A stretch of 64,000 nt of DNA from assembly GCA_030685065.1 (NCBI GenBank), contig JAUXQH010000118.1, forward strand, positions 62,001-126,000, in the 5' to 3' direction. The position numbers were made by a program, and so were the translations under genes. Under the pieces are notes generated by a model that saw only the letters and a list, made by a program, of their open reading frames with translations, ran no database searches and was not told where the DNA came from. This DNA comes from Pseudomonadota bacterium (lineage in GTDB: Bacteria > Myxococcota_A > UBA796 > SXON01). This document shows positions 38,520 through 46,033 of this stretch, in pieces; position 1 is the stretch's first letter; each line of letters opens with the position of its first letter.

Positions 38520-40579
38520 GGCAGCACGTCCACGTACAACTCACGGGGCGGAGCGGGGGCACCACGGGCGCGTTCGACGGATGGGTCGACGGCGTGGACG
38601 CGATCGTGAAGTGCGCCGACCGCCCCTCGCCGCTCACGGATCCGCGCTCCGCGTTCTATGGAGGGCAGGGGCTCCTCCCGCCCTTCCGTCCCCTGGTGCA
38701 CCACGAGGCGCTGGTCTGGGCACGCGTGGAGCCGGGCCGCCTCCTGGCCTACGGCGTCGGCTCGGAGGGGCCGTACACCGCCCTGCGCCGCCTGCGTGCC
38801 GTGGCGCTCTCCGACCTGCGCGGAGAGGTGACCTTCGGCGCCGGGTTCGTGGAGGCCGTGATCGCGCACGTCGCCACCGAGCTGTCGGCCCTCCACTCGG
38901 CCGGCGTCGTGCACCGTGACCTCCGCCCCGAGAAGGTGCTGCTGGTCGACGGCCGCGCCCGCCTCGCCGGGCTCGAACGCGCCTTGTTGGACGGGTGTGG
39001 GCCCCCGAGAGCGGGCGGGGTCGGCTCGGCCACCACCGATCTCGCGGGCCTGGGCGCGCTCGGCCGGTGGATGCTGGGAGAGCGGCCCGAGAAGCGCGTC
39101 GGGGGCGCGCTCGCGCAGGTGCTCGCGGCGCTGTGGGCACCGGATCCGGGCGATCGCCCGACCTCCGCCAACGAGATCCTGCGCGCCCTCGGGGAGCCCG
39201 AGGGGCCGCCCGCCGCGCTCCCGCCGGCGCATCCCGCGCTGCTCGCGTGGGGCGGCGTCGCCTGGGCGGACCGCCTGCTCGCGCAGGGCCACGTGTGGGA
39301 CGTGGTCCGGGGCGCGGACGAGGCCGACCTCGACCGCTGGGCGCTCGCCGCCGTGGCCGGGCGGTTGCTCTCCGCCCCCCGCAACACGGAGGGCTGGCTG
39401 GCCCTCGGAACCTTGTGCTGGATGCTCGCGCAACGGACCACGGGCGCGGAGCGCGATGCCTTCCGCGCGCAGGCCGTCGAGGCGAACGCGCGGGCCCGGG
39501 CGCCCTGGCACACCGCGTCGAAGGGGCTCGTCGATCTGCTCGGCCTCGGGGAGACGGTGGGCGCGCTCTGCGACACCGCCCAGTTCTCTCGGGCGACGCG
39601 CCGCGCCCATCACGAGGGGGGCGGCGGCGCGCTCGCGCTCGTGGGCTTCTGCGCGGACGATCCCAGCCTGATCGAGGACGGTCTGCTCGACGCGGCCCCC
39701 GAGGATCTCGACGCGGTGCGGGTGGCGGCCTCACAGCTCCTCTCCACGTCCCCGCGGGAGGCCCCGCTCTCGGCCGCGCGCCTGGCGCTCCCGCGCGCCC
39801 AGCTCGACGCGGTGCGGCGGCTCTGCGTGATGGCGGCCGAACCGGACGCGATCCGGCTCGCCGGCGCCTACCCCGAGCCCACGGCGACGCGGGCGCGGCT
39901 CACGATCGCCCACCACATGGGCGAGCGCTCCGAGGCCCTCGCCATCGCGCGGGTGCTCGCGATGAGCGGTAACTGGGACACGACGGTGGCCGCCACGCTC
40001 GTGGCGCACGCTCCGGATGGCGAGCCGCTCCAGGTGCAGGCGCGGCGCATCCTGCGGGGGCTCCTGCGCCGCGAGGACCCCGGCGCGCTCGGGGGCGCGG
40101 CGGCGGAGGCCGCGGCGGCGGATCCGACCGACCTGGTGGCGTGGTCGGGCCTCGTCTACGCGCGGGTCGCCGCCGGAGAGGTCGACCGCGTGGTCGGCGA
40201 GCTGGAGCGCGCGGGGCCGACCGTCAGCGCTGGCGTGTGGCGGCTGCTCGTCCAGGAGCTGATCGCCAGCGGCGCCCTCGATCAAGCGCGGGTCGTGGCC
40301 CTCGGCGCCCTCCGGCGCCACCCGAACGATTCACAGCTCGCGACGATCGACGCCGCGCTCGAGCTGCTCGACGGAGATCTCGGGGCGGCGCAGCGCGCGG
40401 CGAGTCACGCGCGCACCCAGGATCCCCGCTCCGTCTTCGGCTGGCTCGCCGGGGCGGCGTGCGCGTTGTGGGCGGGGGACGGCCCGGCGGCCCGCGAGGC
40501 CCTCGCGGCGGCGGCGAGGCTCGGAGCGCGGGATCCGGCGCACCGCGCGTTGGAGGATTGCATGCCGGGGTTGGACTGA
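38516..40579 (+). CDS. Degenerate Ser/Thr kinase-like protein with C-terminal TPR-like repeats
   Basis: About 687 residues from the GTG overlapping the previous stop. The N-terminal ~260 residues follow the protein kinase fold: DAIVKCADRP (candidate ATP-binding Lys near residue 32), helix GVVHRDLRPEKVLLVDG with the catalytic-loop HRD at 133-135, but the DFG site reads LAGLERALL, so the Mg-binding Asp is missing. The glycine-rich loop is also weak. It is therefore likely a pseudokinase or a weak enzyme. Residues about 330-680 are Ala-rich helical pairs resembling TPRs (RVVALGALRRHPNDSQLATI). No membrane segment is present. The protein probably works as a scaffold with the upstream protein. Confidence 0.72.
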   Translation: MRQHVHVQLTGRSGGTTGAFDGWVDGVDAIVKCADRPSPLTDPRSAFYGGQGLLPPFRPLVHHEALVWARVEPGRLLAYGVGSEGPYTALRRLRAVALSDLRGEVTFGAGFVEAVIAHVATELSALHSAGVVHRDLRPEKVLLVDGRARLAGLERALLDGCGPPRAGGVGSATTDLAGLGALGRWMLGERPEKRVGGALAQVLAALWAPDPGDRPTSANEILRALGEPEGPPAALPPAHPALLAWGGVAWADRLLAQGHVWDVVRGADEADLDRWALAAVAGRLLSAPRNTEGWLALGTLCWMLAQRTTGAERDAFRAQAVEANARARAPWHTASKGLVDLLGLGETVGALCDTAQFSRATRRAHHEGGGGALALVGFCADDPSLIEDGLLDAAPEDLDAVRVAASQLLSTSPREAPLSAARLALPRAQLDAVRRLCVMAAEPDAIRLAGAYPEPTATRARLTIAHHMGERSEALAIARVLAMSGNWDTTVAATLVAHAPDGEPLQVQARRILRGLLRREDPGALGGAAAEAAAADPTDLVAWSGLVYARVAAGEVDRVVGELERAGPTVSAGVWRLLVQELIASGALDQARVVALGALRRHPNDSQLATIDAALELLDGDLGAAQRAASHARTQDPRSVFGWLAGAACALWAGDGPAAREALAAAARLGARDPAHRALEDCMPGLD

Positions 40580-40659
40580 CCGCGGTTGGACGGACCGGAC
40601 CCACGATCCCGCCCATCCCCTTGCACCCCGCTTGCACACGCCGTCGCTAGGTTCGGGGG

Positions 40660-41064
40660 GTGCTCTGCTCCCGCTTCCCCTCGGCGCTGCTCCTCCTCGG
40701 CCTCTGGCTCGGCGCGCGCGCGCCCGTCGTCCGCTTCGGCCACGGCGTGGAGCTCGGGCGCATCGACGTCATCAGCATCCACGGGCTCTCCCACGCGCGG
40801 ATGGACGGCCTCGGCGAGGTTCCGCAGGTCGCGCTTGCCCTTCTGCTCGCGGTCAGCGCGCTCCTGGGCATCGCCGGGGTGCGTCGCCTCGACCGGGCCG
40901 CCGCCGCGGGCGCGGTGGCGCTTGTGGTGCTCGTGGCGGCGCGCGTCGCGACCCGCCACATGCTCGGCGTCACCCCCGATGCTGGCATCGCCGGGCTGAT
41001 GTTGCTGCTGGGGCTGGGCATCGCGGGCGCCGGCCGGTTGGTAGGAGCCTCGGTGCACCGTTAG
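40660..41064 (+). CDS. Small membrane protein of unknown function
   Basis: 134 residues from GTG 40660. Four hydrophobic segments are visible at about 8-22, 55-75, 82-98 and 108-128, with a periplasm- or cytoplasm-exposed loop (about 25-55, VVRFGHGVELGRIDVISIHG). No family was recognised. It is 12 nt from the glycosyltransferase gene and may be transcribed with it. Confidence 0.55.
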   Translation: MLCSRFPSALLLLGLWLGARAPVVRFGHGVELGRIDVISIHGLSHARMDGLGEVPQVALALLLAVSALLGIAGVRRLDRAAAAGAVALVVLVAARVATRHMLGVTPDAGIAGLMLLLGLGIAGAGRLVGASVHR

Positions 41065-41076
41065 GGTCCCTCCTTC

Positions 41077-42186
41077 GTGGAGGACCGATTCATGCCGGGC
41101 TGGCCGCCCCCGCCGACGGACCCGCCGCTCCCGGTGCCACTCGGGGCGCGCGGGCTGGAGTCCATCGCGCCGCGTCGCGTCGCGATCGTGCAGCTCGGCT
41201 TTCTCGGGGACGTCCTGCTCGCGACCCCCGTGGCTCGGGCGTTGCGCGCGCGCTGGCCGGGGGCGCGGATCGTGTGGGTGGTCCACCCGCGCTGGGCCGA
41301 GGCCCTCGCGGGCAACGGGAACATCGACGAGGTGGTGCCCGCCGCCGGGCTTCTCGGCCTGATCCGGGCGCTACGCGGCGCCGACCTCTGTGTCGACCTG
41401 CAGCGGAGCATGGCCACCAGCCTCGCGGCCTGGCTCGCACGGGTGCGCCTCCGCGTCGGACGCCCCGCCGGCCGCCTGCGTGACAGCCTCCTCTCGCACG
41501 TGGTCCCCGCCCAACGCGCGTATTCGGCCCACTTCCGCGCCTCCATCCTCCGCGTTTTCGGCGTCTCCGAGGTGTCGCTCGACCTGTCTCTCGCGGCGGC
41601 GTCGGAGGTCGCGGCGGGGGCGGCGGGGGCGTCACGGCAGGTCGCGCCGGACCTCGCCGCTTCGATCGGTACAGGGCCGATCGTCGCCCTCGCGCCGTTC
41701 GCGCGCCTGGCGACGCGGCAGTGGCCGATGGCACGTTGGGAGGCGCTCGGCCGCCGGCTGCGCGCGGAGAGGGACGCGCGGCTGCTCGTGCTCTGGGGTC
41801 CGGGAGACGAGGAGCGCGCCGGGGTCTTCGCGCACGCCGTGGGCGCGACCCTGGCCGAGCCGACGGGGATCCGGGGGCTGGCCGCGCAGGTTGCCGCTTG
41901 CGACGTGCTGGTCGGCGCGTGCAGCGGTCCCCGGCATGTGGCCGTGTCCCAGCGGGTGCCGACGGTGACGGTGCACGGCGCGACGGCGGTGGGCGGCTGG
42001 ACGCGCCCCACGGCGTGGCACCGCGCCGCGTTCACGGACCTGCCGTGCCGCCCGTGCAACCGCCCCACGTGTCCCATCGGCGTGAAGTGCCTCGTGGATC
42101 TCGACGAGGGCCGCGTGCTCGCGCTGGTGGACGCGGTGCTCGGGTTGGGCCCCGAGCCGGAGCTGACGGTGCGGATCCGCCGGTAG
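41077..42186 (+). CDS. Glycosyltransferase family 9 (heptosyltransferase-like)
   Basis: 369 residues from GTG 41077; an ATG at 41092 is another possible start. The core begins RRVAIVQLGFLGDVLLATPV near residue 33-52, the GDxLLATP pattern of the ADP-heptose transferases, and AQVAACDVLVGACSGPRHVA near 265-285 is the sugar-nucleotide-binding segment, followed by VPTVTVHGATAVGGW. In LPS core biosynthesis such enzymes transfer heptose to Kdo-lipid A at the inner membrane. The C-terminal CRPCNRPTCPIGVKC carries four cysteines, also seen in other GT9 members. No other LPS genes are near. Confidence 0.82.
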   Translation: MEDRFMPGWPPPPTDPPLPVPLGARGLESIAPRRVAIVQLGFLGDVLLATPVARALRARWPGARIVWVVHPRWAEALAGNGNIDEVVPAAGLLGLIRALRGADLCVDLQRSMATSLAAWLARVRLRVGRPAGRLRDSLLSHVVPAQRAYSAHFRASILRVFGVSEVSLDLSLAAASEVAAGAAGASRQVAPDLAASIGTGPIVALAPFARLATRQWPMARWEALGRRLRAERDARLLVLWGPGDEERAGVFAHAVGATLAEPTGIRGLAAQVAACDVLVGACSGPRHVAVSQRVPTVTVHGATAVGGWTRPTAWHRAAFTDLPCRPCNRPTCPIGVKCLVDLDEGRVLALVDAVLGLGPEPELTVRIRR

Positions 42187-42200
42187 GCGGGCGCCCGTCA

Positions 42201-42884
42201 TCACCTCTCGCCCACGAAAAAGCTGGCGACCACGCCCGCGATGTATCCGAACACCGCCACGCCGTAGATCGCCAGGAGGAGGCACAGGAATCGGCCTTCC
42301 GTCGTGTGTGGCCAGTAGTCCGAGCCGACGGTGGTGAGGAGCATGGAGGTCCACCAGAGCGCCGCGCCGTAGTCGACCAGCGCGGTGCCCGGAGCGTCGT
42401 GTTCGAAGGCGTACATGCCCCCAGCGCCCGCGAAGGCGACCACCAGGGTGAGCAGCGCCGCGTAGCCGACGCCGCGTCGGCGCATCCCGCGGCCGAGCGC
42501 GCGCAGGCTGACGGTGACGGCCCCCACGATCCGGACGAGGCTCGCGCCGTGCATCGCCCCCGTCGGGCGGAGGACCGAGAGCAGCCGCGCCGCGCGCACG
42601 ATCCGGAAGGGGGGGAGGGCGAGGGAGGCGACGGTGAGCCACTCCTGGCGCAGCCACGCGCGCTTGTCGGGCGCCAGCGCGAGCCGAAGCGTCACGTCGA
42701 GCGCGAAGAGCGCCCAGATCGCGCCGCCCACCCAGGCCACCACGGGGGGCGGGTGCCCGACCGCCTCGGCGACCACGAGCAGCAGCCACACCACCGCCAG
42801 GACGAGCAACGGCTTCTCGAGGAGCGCGTCGAGATCGCGGAGGATGCGCCCACGTTTCTCGGGGCCGTCCTTCAGGGGGTCCAT
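42201..42884 (-). CDS. Voltage-gated-type ion channel subunit
   Basis: 227 residues with six predicted membrane segments and the layout of a KvAP/Ion_trans channel. An S4-like helix with spaced Arg (PFRIVRAARLLSVLR near residue 92-106) and the pore WWTSMLLTTVGSDYWPHTTE near 177-196 are visible. The filter reads TVGSD instead of the potassium signature TVGYG; TVGSDYWP is common in bacterial Ion_trans proteins and may be less K-selective. An N-terminal amphipathic/basic segment precedes S1. Convergent with the glycosyltransferase gene, ending 15 nt from it. Confidence 0.8.
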   Translation of the reverse strand: MDPLKDGPEKRGRILRDLDALLEKPLLVLAVVWLLLVVAEAVGHPPPVVAWVGGAIWALFALDVTLRLALAPDKRAWLRQEWLTVASLALPPFRIVRAARLLSVLRPTGAMHGASLVRIVGAVTVSLRALGRGMRRRGVGYAALLTLVVAFAGAGGMYAFEHDAPGTALVDYGAALWWTSMLLTTVGSDYWPHTTEGRFLCLLLAIYGVAVFGYIAGVVASFFVGER

Positions 42885-42917
42885 CGTTCCAACCTGTGCA
42901 CGGCTCCGCGGCGTCGC

Positions 42918-43571
42918 CTACCCGGCCGACCAGCTCCCGCGCCAGAGGACCGACCGCGGGCCGTCGCCCGGGTCCGCCGCGGTCCCGAACTTTGCCTCGA
43001 TGTCCAGCTCCGGCTCGGCCCACGTCCCGACGGGGACCATCCAGGCCTCCTGCACGAACAGGTCCCAACCGTACTCTTCTGACTTCCGACGCTCGGCCTC
43101 GGCCTGCCAGGAGGCCGAGAGGGTGGCCGGCAGCTCGGTGTAGTCGGCGTCGCCCAGGTACACGAGCGAGGCGTCGGGCCCGGCCGCGTACAGCGTGCCC
43201 TCGCCGGACCCGACGGCCTCCCCGCCGGCGACGACGATGGACCACGTGGCGGCAACGGCGAGCTGGACGCCCTCGCGGCAGAAGAGGGAGCTGCTCAGGT
43301 CTGCCCCTTCGCGCTGGATCCACTCGGCGGCCCCCGTCGTGACCGCGATCGAGAGCGTGGTCTCGGTGGCCCCGTCCGGATCCGGGGCGCCGTAGGACCA
43401 GATCACGCCCGAGGGCGTCGACGCCACGATCGCCTCGATGTCGGCCACGTCCCAGTCCGTGGGGACGCTCGCGGCGTCGGCGGGCACGATGCGGCAATCG
43501 AGGTCGCCTCCGTTCTCTCCGGATTGGCCACCACAGGCCGACAGGGCGAGAAGGGCCGTCCGGTACCGCAT
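42918..43571 (-). CDS. Putative lipoprotein
   Basis: 217 residues from the ATG at 43571. The lipobox is LLALSAC (Cys near residue 13), followed by a short Gly-rich linker (GGQSGENGGD). The mature part is beta-rich with two cysteines (DLDCRIVP, LFCREGV) and Trp residues. No family was recognised. It lies 33 nt upstream of the channel gene and may share its transcript. Confidence 0.65.
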   Translation of the reverse strand: MRYRTALLALSACGGQSGENGGDLDCRIVPADAASVPTDWDVADIEAIVASTPSGVIWSYGAPDPDGATETTLSIAVTTGAAEWIQREGADLSSSLFCREGVQLAVAATWSIVVAGGEAVGSGEGTLYAAGPDASLVYLGDADYTELPATLSASWQAEAERRKSEEYGWDLFVQEAWMVPVGTWAEPELDIEAKFGTAADPGDGPRSVLWRGSWSAG

Positions 43572-43676
43572 GCTTGGCTTCCTCCCGATCACTATGGCCC
43601 GCGCCCGCACGCTCGACGACGGCGGAACCGCACATTCCAGCCGTCGCTTCCGCTCGTTGATGTGCTAATCCGACGC

Positions 43677-44642
43677 ATGGACCATGAATTACTGGCCCGG
43701 GAGCTCATTCGTTCACTACGGGGAACGCGCTCCCAGAACGCCTTCAGCCGCCGTCTCGGCTACCGCAGCAACGTCGTCTCCACCTGGGAGTCGGGGCGGC
43801 GCTGGCCGACGGCCTCCGAAACCCTCCGTGTGGCGGCCCGAGCGGGGGTGGACCTACCCGCGGCCTTCGCGCGCTTCTACCGGACCGCGCCGGAGTGGCT
43901 CGCGGACGGCGACTACGGGAGCGTGGAGTTCGTTTCCCGGTTCCTCCGGGATCAGAAGGGCCAGACCGCGACGCTCGTCGTCGCCACGCGCGCCGGCGTG
44001 AACCGCTTCTCGGTCGCGCGGTGGCTCGCCGGGCAGTCGGAGCCCCGCCTCCCCGACTTTCTCCGCATGGTGGAGGCCGTGTCCCTCCGCCTGCTCGATC
44101 TGCTCGCGGTGCTCGTCGACCCCGCGTCCCTGCCGGCCGCGCGCGAGCCGTGGGCGCGCAGGGAGGCGCAGCGCAGCGTCGCGATCGAGGAGCCCTGGAC
44201 GCAGGCGGTCCTGCGGGTCCTGGAGGTGGGCGGGCTGGATGGATCCGTGTCCGGCGTCGCCGCGCGGCTGCGCCTGCCGATCGACGTGGTCACGCGCTGC
44301 CTCGCGGCGCTCGAGCGCGCGGGTCAGGTGAGGCGGTCACGCGGGCGCTGGAAGCCGGTGGAGGTGGTGGCGGTCGACACCCGGCGCACGGAGGAGACGG
44401 CGCGGCGGCTGAAGGGCTTCTGGGCGCGGGTCGGGCTGGAGCGCCTGGAGGCCGGGGGCGAGGGCGCGTTCGCCTACAACGTCTTCGCGGTCTCCGAGGA
44501 CCAGCTACGCCGGCTCAAGGAGCTGCAGGACGGCTACTACCGTGCCGTGCGCTCGCTCGTCGCGGAGGACGCCCCCGCCGAGTGTGTCGCGCTGCTGAAC
44601 CTGCAGCTGGTGCGGCTCGATGATGGCGGGGGCTCGGCATGA
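43677..44642 (+). CDS. DUF4423-type (TIGR02147-like) transcriptional regulator with two HTH regions
   Basis: 321 residues. An XRE-like helix-turn-helix (NAFSRRLGYRSNVVSTWESG near residue 21-40) begins the protein. A second HTH-like stretch, LVVATRAGVNRFSVARWLAG, sits near 100-119. The C-terminal part (about 180-310) is winged-helix-like (VSGVAARLRLPIDVVTRCLA) followed by an unknown domain. This fits the DUF4423/TIGR02147 families, which are widespread and amplified in Myxococcota and similar bacteria and whose targets are mostly unknown. The gene is divergent from the lipoprotein gene across 105 nt. Confidence 0.7.
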   Translation: MDHELLARELIRSLRGTRSQNAFSRRLGYRSNVVSTWESGRRWPTASETLRVAARAGVDLPAAFARFYRTAPEWLADGDYGSVEFVSRFLRDQKGQTATLVVATRAGVNRFSVARWLAGQSEPRLPDFLRMVEAVSLRLLDLLAVLVDPASLPAAREPWARREAQRSVAIEEPWTQAVLRVLEVGGLDGSVSGVAARLRLPIDVVTRCLAALERAGQVRRSRGRWKPVEVVAVDTRRTEETARRLKGFWARVGLERLEAGGEGAFAYNVFAVSEDQLRRLKELQDGYYRAVRSLVAEDAPAECVALLNLQLVRLDDGGGSA

Positions 44643-45072
44643 GGGCGCGTCCCGGCGCGGACGCCCTGGTTCCGGCAACTCTGGCCGCTCCTCCCGGCTC
44701 GGCCTCCGGCCTCGGCTGGGGCCGCCCCGCCCGCCTCCCCGGCGGTCGGTCCGGCCCCGAGCCGCGGCGCCCAGGGCGGCGCCGCGCCGTCCGTCCGGCT
44801 CGCGCGGGGCCGGGCTCTGGCCGCCCGCCCAACGCAGTGTCCCTCCCAACGCCGCGGTCGGCGCGCAATCCGGAGTCGAACGCCGCATCCGACCGCCGCA
44901 ACGGCTCCCTGGCGGCTCCGCGGCGTCAGAATTGGGCCCCCGGGAGGCGCCGGCCGCCCTCCACGCGGCGTTCGACCCCGCACTGTGTCCACCGTGCGGC
45001 GTTCGACCCGACACTGGCGGTGCGACGCCCGCGCGCCGCGCTCCACCGTATCAGGTCCTCACGGCCCCCTCC
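44643..45072. other. 430-nt region without a gene
   Basis: No convincing coding sequence in any frame. GCGGCGTTCGAC occurs at 44965-44976 and again at 44996-45007, and inverted (GTCGAACGCCGC) at 44875-44886, so the first and last sites could form a long stem. A 14-nt GC-rich stretch near 44740-44760 resembles the inner palindrome of the 31408 element. The region follows a probable ABC-F remnant and is likely decayed DNA. Confidence 0.6.
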
Positions 45073-45390
45073 TCAACCCGCCATTCCGTGTCCGTGCACG
45101 GCCGCCCACACCCTCCGGCCGAGGCCGAGCGCGATGCCGAGCTTGCGGGCCTCGCCCGGCGAGGGCGAGTCCGAAGCGAGGAGGCGCGCCGGATCGACAC
45201 CCAGCGCGGCGACGAGCTGCAGCACGCCGCCCCGCTCGGCGGGAGGGAGCCCCGATGCGCCCGCGAGGGCGCAGGCGATCTGCCAACGCTTGCGCTCTCC
45301 CGACGACAGCGAGGGCCAGCGCTCTGCCATGGCGGGCTCGAGGCGCAGCCGACCGAGGAGGGCCCGCGCGGCGCCGGACTGATCCCCGCC
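45073..45390 (-). pseudogene. Probable remnant of an ABC-F ATPase
   Basis: About 105 in-frame codons directly follow the TAG of the upstream lipoprotein, in the same frame, and end at a TGA. They contain two ABC-signature-like stretches, SLSSGERKRWQIACALAG and SPSPGEARKLGIALGLG, only about 50 residues apart; in an intact ABC-F protein the two are some 250 or more apart. No Walker A or B motif is present. The best explanation is a twin-ABC protein with an internal deletion and both ends lost. An internal ATG at 45330 could start an 85-residue protein. The resemblance is to the signature region only, so certainty is moderate. Confidence 0.4.
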
Positions 45391-45924
45391 CTACGGCACC
45401 TTCTTCAGGATCGTCGTGTTCTCGATCACCAGCGTGTCCCCCGCGGTGATGCGATGGAGGACCTCGAGCTCCGTGCCGCTGAGCTCGAGGATCGAGTACT
45501 CGAGGGTGGGCCCCATGCCCGACACGAACAGCTTCTTGCCGGTGTAGGTATACCCGGCGTCGATTTGCATCCCGCCGTCCACCTTCATCCTGCCGTCGGC
45601 CGTGAACACCCACGCCGTGGGCATGAGCGGCTCGGCGGGCTCGCTCGCCACGCCGTTGATCGTGCCGCGCGTCTGGGTGATCTGCCACCGCCCGAGCAGC
45701 GCGGTCGGATCCTGCGCCGCGGCGAGGTCGGCCGCGGGCACCGGCTCCGTCGCGCCCGACGCGATGTTGTCCAGGGTCTGGGTGATCGCCTGCTGCGTTT
45801 CGGGGGACACCGAGACCGCCGAGGTGGTCCCGGACGGCCTCACCATCACGATCTGCGGGGCAGGCGGGTCACAGGCGAGGGCGGCGAGGAGCGGGAAGAC
45901 GGCGAGGAGGGCGCGAGGAGACAT
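45391..45924 (-). CDS. Putative lipoprotein
   Basis: 177 residues. The signal peptide ends in a lipobox-like LLAALAC near residue 18. The mature part has a short Pro-rich linker and a single beta-rich domain (about 70-175; LLGRWQITQTRGTINGV, TAWVFTADGRMKVDGGMQID, GYTYTGKKLFV) that resembles a lipocalin-like lipoprotein fold. No family was assigned. The gene is alone, with a probable pseudogene downstream in the same frame. Confidence 0.68.
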   Translation of the reverse strand: MSPRALLAVFPLLAALACDPPAPQIVMVRPSGTTSAVSVSPETQQAITQTLDNIASGATEPVPAADLAAAQDPTALLGRWQITQTRGTINGVASEPAEPLMPTAWVFTADGRMKVDGGMQIDAGYTYTGKKLFVSGMGPTLEYSILELSGTELEVLHRITAGDTLVIENTTILKKVP

Positions 45925-46033
45925 GGCGGGCGCCTATCCCGGGGTCGGCCGCGCGAGCAGCGTGGGGCAGCGCATCGTGCAGGCGTGGCGCCCCGCGGAT
46001 CGGCCGGAGGGTGACGCGTCGGAGCCCGAAGCC

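Noticed and set aside
43524..43676. Longer start for the DUF4423-type regulator
   Set aside because: The extra 51 residues overlap the divergent lipoprotein gene's start, and the HTH begins soon after the ATG at 43677.
44620..46014. Plus-strand 464-codon frame
   Set aside because: It runs antisense to the ABC-F remnant and the lipoprotein, both of which have recognisable motifs on the minus strand.
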